64,000 nt of DNA from Gracilimonas sp. (lineage in GTDB: Bacteria; Bacteroidota; Rhodothermia; Balneolales; Balneolaceae): contig NZ_JAEPPI010000001.1 in assembly GCF_017641085.1 (NCBI RefSeq), positions 744,001 through 808,000 on the forward strand, in the 5' to 3' direction. The position numbers and the translations under genes were made by a program. Below are positions 52,052-60,800 of this stretch, piece by piece. Every line of letters starts with the position of its first letter. Position 1 is the first letter of the stretch. The notes under the pieces are model-generated. The model searched no databases, was not told the origin of the DNA, and saw nothing but the letters and a program-made list of their open reading frames with translations.

Positions 52052-52368
52052 AAAAAAGTAATTGCCTGAAACCTTAAAGTTCGAGAGTAAATTTCTCGGT
52101 TAAATGAGAGTAAAGCCAGTTAATATATTTTAATTAGAGCATCGTAACCGGCCCGTTACTCTACGTTTTTTCAGCGGTAAAGAACTGCTTCATCTTCAAT
52201 ATATACGAAAAGAATGAGTAGCCGGATTTAGTACAGTAACCGGTCAGTGTGCAATGGCCTCGGAAGCGTTGCGAGAATATGGTTGGTTAGATATAAGCAG
52301 ACTTAATTGACCACCGAAAGCTCCAAGGTCTTGTGGGGGCTTGAGGTTCTGTTTTTCTAACAAATAGA
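52052..52368. other. 317-base gap upstream of the accessory pilins
   Basis: No gene. The minus strand here should be the leader of the accessory pilin operon. Hairpin GTAAC-GGGCCG-GTTAC lies near 52146-52161. I saw no terminator for the 52369-52755 gene. Confidence 0.5.
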
Positions 52369-52755
52369 CTACCAGGCAAAGGCGTTGAAATAGAGAGGGG
52401 GGAGTTCAAGTTCCCGATTGGTAAGGCGTACTTTCCGGGGAAGCTGCTCCGTCTTTTTCTTTCCTTCGGGATGTACAATTTCAAAATTATACTCAAGCTC
52501 ACTGTTAGAATACCGTGATGAAAAACGAACCTCTGCAGTATAAACACTGTCCACGGGATTGGTATCGTATAAGCGGACGGGGCGGGTGCTGATTGGGCTT
52601 ATGTTGCCGGTTACCTGTACGTAATCCCGGCCGGGTACAAAAGTACTATCCTTCAGCATCGGGGTTAGGTTAACATTGAAGGTAACTTTGCTTTGGGCTT
52701 GTGCAACCAAAGAAAACGTGAGCAGCAGAATGGGAATAAATAATAATCTTTTCAT
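52369..52755 (-). CDS. small secreted beta-sandwich protein (CBM-like)
   Basis: A 128-residue exported protein (signal ends LVAQAQ). The mature part, VTFNVNLTPMLKDSTFVPGRDYVQVTG and YTAEVRFSSRYSNSELEYNFEIV, has the look of starch-binding-like (CBM20/48) or E-set beta-sandwich domains that follow SusE/F or pullulanase modules. It stands between the pilin-like modules and the accessory pilins. Carbohydrate binding is suggested but no binding tryptophan pair is evident. Could be an accessory surface adhesin of the locus. Confidence 0.55.
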   Translation of the reverse strand: MKRLLFIPILLLTFSLVAQAQSKVTFNVNLTPMLKDSTFVPGRDYVQVTGNISPISTRPVRLYDTNPVDSVYTAEVRFSSRYSNSELEYNFEIVHPEGKKKTEQLPRKVRLTNRELELPPLYFNAFAW

Positions 52756-52824
52756 CGGTGGTATAATCGTATGTATAGTTATTGAATAGTTGTTTTGAAA
52801 ATGGAATGTAAGAATCTTTTCGGG

Positions 52825-54141
52825 TTATGAGTTCACTTTCACAACGGGTTTATCGCGCCAGTAAACCAGCGAGAAAACACTTTCCCGGGGAAAGGAAGGA
52901 GGGATGGTTTGTTGCAGTCGGGTATCGTACACGTAATCTTTAGTATAGCCACTGGCTACACTTCCTCCGCTAAAAGTACCCACCGGACCCCTGTTTTTCT
53001 GGACTATTCCGCCCAAAAGGTCTAACGTACCTCTTGGACTTCCGCTGCTATAATCTTCTACTTCAAAAGAAGTTCCAAGTGCCATAATGGATGCGTGGAT
53101 GGTTAAATCAGAGCTACCATTATAAGAATGTGCCCATCGGTCAACTTCTACATCTTCTTCGCTTACCAATCCGAGAAGATCGGTGGAAGTTGAATCAACT
53201 CTTGGGTCTGTATCATATACAATATCCCCCATAATATTTATATCGTTTGCAGCGTGCAGCGTTACACTTCCCTTCACTTCACCAACCACATTAACCTCTC
53301 CGTTAACACTGATTACAACTCCACCTTCAGCATTTTGGTAACTTGATAGCTTATAATGGGTAAAACAAACCAAAGGATCAGTACATCCTACATCTTTGAC
53401 CTTTACATAGCCTTCACCCAATACATCTTCATAAAATTCGACATCTTTGTTCGAGCTAAAGGATAATGTAGCCTGACTTTTCAATAAGTTAATTTGCTCT
53501 GTACCCGGCAGGTCTTTGGTTTTGGTGAGGTTAAAATTAGTTCCCCCGTTGAAATTAGGTGAATCACTGCCATGACGAGTAGCCGGATCACTACTGGTTT
53601 CGTCGCCGGTGTATCCAACCCAGTCATTCGGGCTGGAAATAAATCCATTGAAGGTAGGCGAACCCGACATGCTAAAGGTTCCATTGGTATGAACCGGGCC
53701 GGTTACCTGGTCACCATTCCACCACCAGATTTTAACATGCGAGTATGGAGGTGCAAAGGTCTCCGCATCAGTGAAATAGGAATATCTGGAAAAGGAGTCA
53801 CGTTGCATTAATACTTCAATTTCTGATTGATAACCACCATAGGTTCCATAGCTGGTTAATAAAACACGGTATTCATCATCGGGATCCGGTTGCGTCATAT
53901 AAAGTGTTCCTGATGCTCCACTTGCCGTTGACATTGATATCTGGTCTGACCATTCCATATCTACCAGCAAGTTCTGAATAGCATTGTCAATGAGGCTGGC
54001 AGCTACGTTCTTAGCCTGCTGCTCGTTAAAGTGAGTGGCTGTTCGCTCCGGCAACATTTCGGTCCGGTTCATATTTGCCACCTGAATGATGCCTGATATA
54101 ATGACTAAACCGCTAACAAGAAATAACATTGCTCGTCCCAT
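52825..54141 (-). CDS. pilin-like module B, gene 3: large anchored PilX/DUF4900-like protein
   Basis: A 438-residue protein with one N-terminal hydrophobic helix right after the start (MGRAMLFLVSGLVIISGIIQ), then a long soluble part. The segment VTGPVHTNGTFSMSGSPTFNGF resembles DUF4900 proteins, which in other phyla are pilin-like proteins (PilX-type) with helical then beta repeats. It is the paralogue of the 55454-56563 product: same start (MGRAM-[LI]), size and C-terminal beta region (INIMGDIVYD; FKFNGLVIFED). It follows the other two module B genes. Type IV pilin leader residues (Gly-1 then Phe, Glu5) are not conserved, so the assembly route is uncertain. Confidence 0.6.
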   Translation of the reverse strand: MGRAMLFLVSGLVIISGIIQVANMNRTEMLPERTATHFNEQQAKNVAASLIDNAIQNLLVDMEWSDQISMSTASGASGTLYMTQPDPDDEYRVLLTSYGTYGGYQSEIEVLMQRDSFSRYSYFTDAETFAPPYSHVKIWWWNGDQVTGPVHTNGTFSMSGSPTFNGFISSPNDWVGYTGDETSSDPATRHGSDSPNFNGGTNFNLTKTKDLPGTEQINLLKSQATLSFSSNKDVEFYEDVLGEGYVKVKDVGCTDPLVCFTHYKLSSYQNAEGGVVISVNGEVNVVGEVKGSVTLHAANDINIMGDIVYDTDPRVDSTSTDLLGLVSEEDVEVDRWAHSYNGSSDLTIHASIMALGTSFEVEDYSSGSPRGTLDLLGGIVQKNRGPVGTFSGGSVASGYTKDYVYDTRLQQTIPPSFPRESVFSLVYWRDKPVVKVNS

Positions 54142-54153
54142 AATACTCTCCTT

Positions 54154-54777
54154 TTAATTCCAGGGGTGGTTCATGATGTTGGGTAAAAACTCTCGGGTCC
54201 AGGCCGTACGGTGATATATATAATCACCTTGTGGGCTTATCCGAATGGGTTCTTCAGATTCAATCATTATCTCAACTCTTACTTTAATGCCTCTTTGTGA
54301 AGTGCCACTACCGGCCGGGTCAGATTGTTCTTCCCAGTTTCCGCTCGAAACATCTCTTTTATAGTACTTAAGCTTAAAATAGGTGACGAGGAACTGGGTT
54401 GTGCCATTTTTATCCTCGCGATACAGATAAAAGTCATTTGGATTAGTAGTTGAACTGACAAAGGCTGTAGAATCAGCATATAGGGTTACCAATTCGCCTG
54501 AAGTATTATCTCCGTTATCAACACAGGCCGGAGAAGTTCTGAATTCAATTTTATTCCTTTCACTGGTCTCGATCGGCTCATTGTTAAATACATCGTCTGA
54601 ATATCCCAACCCGTTAAAATCACAGGAAAGTAACTCTACCAAATTATCTCTTTTTTCCTGGTTGATGGTAGAAATGGTGGTTTCCTGTCCGGAGGTATTT
54701 AAACTGATATTAAATGCCAGAATAGAAATCAGCATAAAGCCACCAATAACGTAACTTGTTACAATACCTATATTCAT
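54154..54777 (-). CDS. pilin-like module B, gene 2
   Basis: A 207-residue protein with an N-terminal hydrophobic helix (MNIGIVTSYVIGGFMLISIL), then a coil region and a soluble beta domain with two cysteines. Paralogue of 56577-57179: N-termini MN-[IF]-GI-[VI]-x-SYVI-[GA]-GF-[ML]-LI and the C-terminal [RK]-xF-[LS]-P match. Probably a minor pseudopilin or a coupling protein. It starts 6 bases after gene 1 of the module, and gene 3 starts 13 bases after it. Confidence 0.6.
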   Translation of the reverse strand: MNIGIVTSYVIGGFMLISILAFNISLNTSGQETTISTINQEKRDNLVELLSCDFNGLGYSDDVFNNEPIETSERNKIEFRTSPACVDNGDNTSGELVTLYADSTAFVSSTTNPNDFYLYREDKNGTTQFLVTYFKLKYYKRDVSSGNWEEQSDPAGSGTSQRGIKVRVEIMIESEEPIRISPQGDYIYHRTAWTREFLPNIMNHPWN

Positions 54778-54782
54778 GGCAA

Positions 54783-55238
54783 TTAGCTGGTAAAGGTTAA
54801 GGTTCTGATTAGTTTTTGGGTAACGGTAATGACAGGATCCAGTGAATTATTTTCTACCGTGATCGTTATTTCATAACAGCGCTGGCTGGTTGAGTCTAAC
54901 AAATCACAATCGTTGCTGGGTACTGCTTCTCGATAAATGGTGAAGGTTTCTGAATATTCATTATTTGCCCCATAATCAAAAGTCCGCTCTACGGGATTAT
55001 CCTCATATAAATAGTATGAGCTATTGCCCGAGTCGAATGGATCCTGACTCTTATAGCGTGCCTGAACCCAGCGGATAGCATCAATTTCTTCCTGTGCGGC
55101 TGAAATGGCACGGTACTCCAATTCTGACCTTATCATGGTATCCAGTGTTACCTGAAAACTTCTGGACGTGTTCATTGTAAGCAAGGAAAACACCACCATT
55201 GCGGCACCAAGGTAAATGATATCTGAAAAGTCAGTCAT
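54783..55238 (-). CDS. pilin-like module B, gene 1
   Basis: A 151-residue protein with the N-terminal helix MTDFSDIIYLGAAMVVFSLL followed by a long amphipathic helix (SELEYRAISAAQEEIDAIRWVQ) and a beta domain, the plan of type IV pilins and Tad minor pilins. Paralogue of the 57203-57745 product. A disulfide is possible between Cys in NDCDLL and QRCYEI. The start is the ATG at 55238; the 215-base upstream gap probably holds the promoter of module B. Confidence 0.6.
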   Translation of the reverse strand: MTDFSDIIYLGAAMVVFSLLTMNTSRSFQVTLDTMIRSELEYRAISAAQEEIDAIRWVQARYKSQDPFDSGNSSYYLYEDNPVERTFDYGANNEYSETFTIYREAVPSNDCDLLDSTSQRCYEITITVENNSLDPVITVTQKLIRTLTFTS

Positions 55239-55381
55239 AATTCAGTGGCTAAAAGTTGCTCTCTTTATATAACAAGAGTTCAAGCTGAACTAATGTTACA
55301 AAAAGAGAATTGACCCTTTATCAATTAGCCTATAGAGATAGAACAGCTCGGTATGTACCCGTTAGACTAATACATCCTAAA

Positions 55382-55399
55382 TGTTCATATAATTGAACA
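55382..55399. promoter_or_regulatory. small palindrome between the two pilin-like modules
   Basis: TGTTCA-N6-TGAACA, about 145 bases upstream of the module B first gene. It may be an operator; the statistics cannot be judged here. Confidence 0.3.
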
Positions 55400-55453
55400 G
55401 GAAAGCGAGTTAGAATGTATTAACTAATTATTCTTAATAAGTCTTAGGTGAGC

Positions 55454-56563
55454 CTACTCAAAGGTGCTTAACCGTCTATATCGGTTTTGTTTCAACTTAT
55501 TGGCAGAAGCAACCTGGGCATATTTTTCTGCCTCGCAGTCATATTGGATGGTGATATTACCATTCAGGTCAACATCCAGCTCGTTACCCGTGTCCTCATC
55601 TTTTTTGCCAACTAAGACGGATCCCTTAATGGTTGGAGTACCTCTGCCATCCATATTGTAAGCATCCTCAAAAATAACCAACCCGTTAAATTTGAAATTT
55701 CCGGCTATATCAAGTTCAACCCCGGCCGAATCATATTTTAGATAACCATTAGAACGTACTACCATAATCCCATAACCTTCAGAAATACCTCCGGTTAATT
55801 TTGCGTTCTCTTCCACGAAAAACACTCCGGGGTCATCAGCACTTCCCAAACTTCCTTTATAGTTCCCTGTAATTTTTTGCACATCAGACATTTGTGCTAA
55901 CCTTGCTACTAACTGATCCACAGGTTTATAAGAAAGCTCTGAATCTATAGCCACGTCAACTGAATCGCTTTCAATATTCCCTGACCCGCCTGAAGAAGCT
56001 TCAAGATAAGAGAGGGTGCTTTGAACTGCGAGTGCGGGGCGATCTGCACATGTGCCACTGGCATCGTTACCGGAAACAAGCGAGCTTCCACCTGCGCTAA
56101 AGGTAAAGTCGTTTGTTGCGAAAGAAAGAGCCGATCTAAATTCGGGTACAAAATGCATCGCATTCTTCGTAAAAAGACTGATGATATTGGTTTCCTGTTT
56201 TGCACCGGTCAGAGGATCATTGTACCAGGAGGTGGCATACATTTTAACGGTATCACTTTCTAATACTCCAAAGGAGCCCGATGCACTTGAGGCTTCATAT
56301 AATTCATAATATAAGCTGACGGAGTCGCCTTCGATCTCCTGGACCCATGGGCTATCTTCTTCGGGGTGCCAGCTGCCGTTAGAGTCATTTATTCTATCCA
56401 TAGCAATCTGTACGGCCGTGTAGGCTTTGTTTCTTGCCTGTATATCATTGGCATAGGACGAAGAAACTTTTGTTATCTGGATTTTTCGGTCCTGCATTCC
56501 AATCTGCATGATTCCCATTGTAAATATGGCTCCACATGCTAAAATAATCATTGCTCGTCCCAT
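55454..56563 (-). CDS. pilin-like module A, gene 3: large anchored protein
   Basis: A 369-residue protein with N-terminal hydrophobic helix (MGRAMIILACGAIFTMGIMQ), a helical neck (ARNKAYTAVQIAMDRIND) and a beta-helical soluble part with repeated strands (GGISEGYGIMVVRSNGYLKYD; FKFNGLVIFEDAYNMDGRGTP). Like PilX-type proteins. Paralogue of 52825-54141. Cys in GTCADRPAL and YDCEAEK could pair. It ends module A; about 215 bases separate it from module B. Confidence 0.6.
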   Translation of the reverse strand: MGRAMIILACGAIFTMGIMQIGMQDRKIQITKVSSSYANDIQARNKAYTAVQIAMDRINDSNGSWHPEEDSPWVQEIEGDSVSLYYELYEASSASGSFGVLESDTVKMYATSWYNDPLTGAKQETNIISLFTKNAMHFVPEFRSALSFATNDFTFSAGGSSLVSGNDASGTCADRPALAVQSTLSYLEASSGGSGNIESDSVDVAIDSELSYKPVDQLVARLAQMSDVQKITGNYKGSLGSADDPGVFFVEENAKLTGGISEGYGIMVVRSNGYLKYDSAGVELDIAGNFKFNGLVIFEDAYNMDGRGTPTIKGSVLVGKKDEDTGNELDVDLNGNITIQYDCEAEKYAQVASANKLKQNRYRRLSTFE

Positions 56564-56576
56564 AATATATTACCTC

Positions 56577-57179
56577 TCAATTATCTCTCAGGTTTACCGG
56601 TGAAAATCTCTTAATCCATGTTGATGTGACATACCTGCCATCCGGATTTGAGCTCGACTTTAGCGAAAAACCGGTTTGAACTGTTAGCTCAATTTCAATT
56701 TGTTTTATGCTCTGCAAGTTACCCGAACTAACCGGGGTTGACATTGGGGTATCTCCACCGTATTCATCGAAATAGTCAATGTTGAACCGGGTAATCCCAA
56801 AATCTATTTCCGTTTCGTCACCATTTATTTCTCTTACCAGAATATGGTCGTGCGGATTTTTAGACCCCGGAGCAGGGGTATTCGTGTATTTCCAGCGAAT
56901 GGTTTCTACGCTTTCGTCAGCGCTGTTATCAATATTACTGTAAAAAACGATTTCATTACTGTCCGCTTTTACAAATGCCGGGTCAATTACATTTACCCGG
57001 TTAAATCCAATCTTGGGGAGATCGTGATTGATGACCTCCGTTATAGCTTTAGAATGATTCTTCTTCATCTGGGTGGCAGTCAGCTCAGAAGAACTGTAAT
57101 TCAGGTTGGAGTTAGTTGCTAAAATTGCAATCAACAAAAATCCAGCTATAACGTAGCTTAGTATAATACCAAAATTCAT
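56577..57179 (-). CDS. pilin-like module A, gene 2
   Basis: A 200-residue protein with N-terminal helix MNFGIILSYVIAGFLLIAIL, then a coil and a beta domain (RWKYTNTPAPGSKNPHDHIL, EIELTVQTGF). Paralogue of the 54154-54777 product. No signal peptidase site is evident after the helix, so it remains membrane-anchored unless a prepilin peptidase cuts near the start. It is 24 bases after gene 1 and 14 bases before gene 3 of the module. Confidence 0.6.
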   Translation of the reverse strand: MNFGIILSYVIAGFLLIAILATNSNLNYSSSELTATQMKKNHSKAITEVINHDLPKIGFNRVNVIDPAFVKADSNEIVFYSNIDNSADESVETIRWKYTNTPAPGSKNPHDHILVREINGDETEIDFGITRFNIDYFDEYGGDTPMSTPVSSGNLQSIKQIEIELTVQTGFSLKSSSNPDGRYVTSTWIKRFSPVNLRDN

Positions 57180-57202
57180 AGGGCTTCCTGATGATTAATT
57201 TT

Positions 57203-57745
57203 TTAGTCAGCGTAATAACTTCGTACAAAATCAAAGCTGTACACTCGTTCTTCTCTTGAAGTGTATTCTGTAAGGTATTTGGTTTGAATATTAACGATCA
57301 ATCTTTTCAAAGTGGATTTAGTGCCTGAACTCGTCTTTGAATAGGTCTTGTAATCACTTGTTTCCACGTATTCAACGATGGTTGAAACATTATAAGTAAT
57401 ATCATTGATCTCAACGGTAGCACTCCAGTTATGAAAGTCATCAAAATCGTCAAATTCATCTCTTGAGGTCTCACCGGTTTCAGTTCCCAGGGTAGAAAAA
57501 CCTTCCGGGATATAAACCGGCACATCATTCTCACCATCTGAGTCAACGTCTGTAGTTTGCTCATCAAAGGAGAGAGCTCTTGATTCTTCAATGATATCCT
57601 GGGCATAAGCAACAATTTGCTCTTCAAGGTGTCCTTCAACTAATACAATATTATTAGTTTGAATCAGCCTGTTGGCGTTTAGGACCATGATCGAAACCAG
57701 TGTCATTGCCATCATTACCTGGAAAATCTCTGTGTATCCACTCAT
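57203..57745 (-). CDS. pilin-like module A, gene 1
   Basis: A 180-residue protein: N-terminal MSGYTEIFQVMMAMTLVSIM, then VLNANRLIQTNN and the amphipathic helix EEQIVAYAQDIIEESRALSFDEQ, close to the pattern of minor type IV pilins (a helix ending in IIEEARALSFDE-like residues before the beta domain). Paralogue of 54783-55238. It is the first gene after the giant adhesin in transcription order, with a 130-base gap between them, so it probably has its own promoter. Confidence 0.62.
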   Translation of the reverse strand: MSGYTEIFQVMMAMTLVSIMVLNANRLIQTNNIVLVEGHLEEQIVAYAQDIIEESRALSFDEQTTDVDSDGENDVPVYIPEGFSTLGTETGETSRDEFDDFDDFHNWSATVEINDITYNVSTIVEYVETSDYKTYSKTSSGTKSTLKRLIVNIQTKYLTEYTSREERVYSFDFVRSYYAD

Positions 57746-57875
57746 TTATTAGAGGATTTTAATATTAATTTATCGTAATAGTATAAATTGCAGGACCATA
57801 ATTCAAATTAGAATTACAGTAGTTGCTCTATATCTACGCAATAGAAAGAGTAAGAGATTGGAGGGAAGTTACATT

Positions 57876-60800
57876 TTATTTGATCAGCACCATTTTATTG
57901 GTCATAACTTTTTGATTGGTTATGACACGGTATAGGTAAATACCGCTTGCCAAACTGCCAGCACGGAAGGGGATATTATAGGTTCCTGCCGGGAGTTTTC
58001 CAGAAACCAGGGTTTGAACTTTACGCCCCAGAATATCAAATACCTCAAGAGTTACTTCGGTTTCTTCTGTAAGTCCGAATGGAATGGTAGTAGTTGGGTT
58101 GAACGGGTTTGGGTAATTCTGATACAAGTACACTTCTTCCGGGATGTTGGCTTCAATTTCTTCGGTAGTTATTCTTAGAAGGAATCTTGACGAAGATTTA
58201 TTCTTGTTTAAAGAAGGAGAACCATTGGTTGGCTGAGCCTGCTTCAATTTTTTCTTCGAGTTGTATGTGAATACGTACTTATCCTGGTCTCTAAGGTTGA
58301 TTTCCTGCCCTGCCTCATAATCAATCAGAATCACCATCCATTCCTCCGGTACATTTCGGAGTCCGGGCCAGCTGAGTGAGTAGCTTCCGGCTGCAACCTG
58401 TCCGCCCATATAAGCTTCAAAGTGGAGTGGAATGTTCTGTCGGTGTATGAAATTCGCCGACCGGTTATTGATTACCAGCTCGGTACCATCATCTAAGGTA
58501 GAATAAAACTCTATGTGCGAATCCGAGAAGGGGAGTAATCGCAGAGCATCCTGCGGGTCTTTACCGGTGGCTCCGTTTTGGCTGAGCATTACATGTGTCA
58601 CCTTAGCGAGTCCGTTTCCTTCTGCTTTTAGTTCTAATACAGGTGGTGTTCCCTCAAATTGCTGCTGGGCAGGAGCCGCCTCTTTACGAAGGAAATTACC
58701 CCCGGTGGTTTTAGCTGCTTTCTTAACTTTAAGAACCGGAGCCGGTGCGTTGGCTTTCACCCAAAATCCCTGGAAGGCCGGAATGATACCGCTTCCCAAT
58801 GAACCGGTGGACCCATTCCAGGTGAGGAACTCCCCATTACCACTGTTAGCAGCCGGATCCCAGATATAGATGGTGGATTCAATATTGGTTTTCGTCCAGT
58901 TGGAGGCATTATTCCAGTTGATAGCAGCCCCAAATGGGTTCCCCACAAAGTTCCAGCCGGAGTCGGCTTCGGGGGTATAGGTAACTCCAAAATCGACTTC
59001 TGTTGAGCCTACTCCGAATTCCTGTCCTGCCACATCAAGGGTATCCGGAAGCGGATTATTATAAAGCGGGTCGGCGGCGATATCTCCAAAGAAGTACACC
59101 CAATATCCGCGTCCCGACACCAGGGAATTGGTTATGTTTGATGGCGCTCTCAGGCGGTCGTTATCGGTAGCCGGTAAACCTTCTTCGTTGATGTCATAAT
59201 CTTCAAGATACCACATTACATTAGGCTGAAGGGTATCTCCCGGGTTAGATCCGGTACTGTACGTTGCACCGGTGTAGCCCTGGGTAAGGGTTCCGTCCAG
59301 GAAATCACCAATGGTAGAACTTACCGGTGAGGACAACATCCTCCAGCCACGGACGCCGGATATTTTTCTCTGGAATCGAAGCTCACCGGAACCGTATGAT
59401 TGTGTATTGGCTATCAGGTTCTTGCCGCTTGGAATCAGTAACTCTCCATTGGTGAGGGTGAGGGTGCCGGTAACGGTAAAGTTATCGGTGATTTCAACCG
59501 TTCCGGGATTATCAATCTCAACGTTTACGAAAGTGTGTGGACTTTCAATAGTCTGATCGCTGCTGCCGTTGAATATGACATTACCGAGGGTGAACGTAGG
59601 AAGGTTCAGGTTGCCGCCAATGGTAAGCGAGTCGTTGTTACTTCCCAGCATATCTCCGCTACCGGTCACATCTCCGGAGACGATAAAATTAACACCACCT
59701 GATACATTCAGCTCGGCACTGGCTTCAATGGAAAGGGCTGCAATTTCAGTATCTGTAATGTTAACTACCGGGAATTCATTACCCACAGCCGGGCTGGCAG
59801 GGATCAATACTACAGAGGATGCATTTGGCACAGAATTCACATTCCAGTTGTCAGGATCATAATAATTAGAAGCCGCTGCTACAGATCCGAGCTGGCTTTC
59901 CCAGATATGGCTGAAAGAAGCAAATTCAACCTGAGCATCATCGCTGATGGTGTTTCCATTTAAAGTTCCCGAAACGATTGCCACAACGGTACTTGTGGAG
60001 GAAGTGAGGGTAGCCGTGTAGGTACCATCGGAATTATCCGTCACACCTCCGATTGAGCCTTCATCGGTGCTCAACACAACGGTAGCTCCCCCGGTGGTTA
60101 CATTATTTCCATAAGCATCTTTAGCCTGTACGGTGATGGTAGAAGTACTGGCTCCGTCGTTAAGAATAACGGTAGGAGAGGCGGAAATTGTAGTCTCGGT
60201 CTCATTGGGTGCTCCCGCTGAGACAGCGAATGAGTTGCTGACCCCGGTTTCAGATCCGGCAGAGTTCGTGGCGGTGATGGTACAGTTGCCAACGCTTGTG
60301 ATGCTTACTGTTAGTGATGACAATACCCCGGAACTAAATGCGGGAGTGGTACCCTGACCCGTTCCCATATCGCAGGAGGAGGTTACAACCGTTGTACCGC
60401 TAAAAGTGGTAACCGTAGTACCGGAACCGTCAATGGCCGTAATTTTTATGTTGAAATTTTGCCCGGCTACTTTTGGACTGATATTCCCGGAAGGCACTCG
60501 CTCTACTTTAAATCCAGTCAAAACCCCTGCATTCACAATATTGAAATTTGAACTTACCGCATCATCGAGACCGGAGCTGGAGGCCGTAATTTGTTTGGTA
60601 CCTACGTCATCAATTTCAAGATTAGAAAAGTCAGCAATACCCAGAGAATTCGTGAGTTGGGTGGTAGTTCCTGATAAAGTACCCGTTCCGGAGGTAAGGG
60701 CCATATCTACTGATACGCCGGATTGTTTAACATTATTTCCAAACTGGTCGGTTAGCTGAACCCGGACCGCAGGAGAAATGGCGGTATTTACATTGGTGGA

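Noticed and set aside
52160-52290. Words resembling a GEMM (c-di-GMP) riboswitch on the minus strand upstream of the accessory pilins (CGCAACGC, GGCC, TTGCAC, CCGGTTAC)
   Set aside because: The words occur in roughly the right order but I could not build the conserved P1-P2-P3 helices, the GNRA tetraloop or its receptor. Infernal with the GEMM-I model would decide it.
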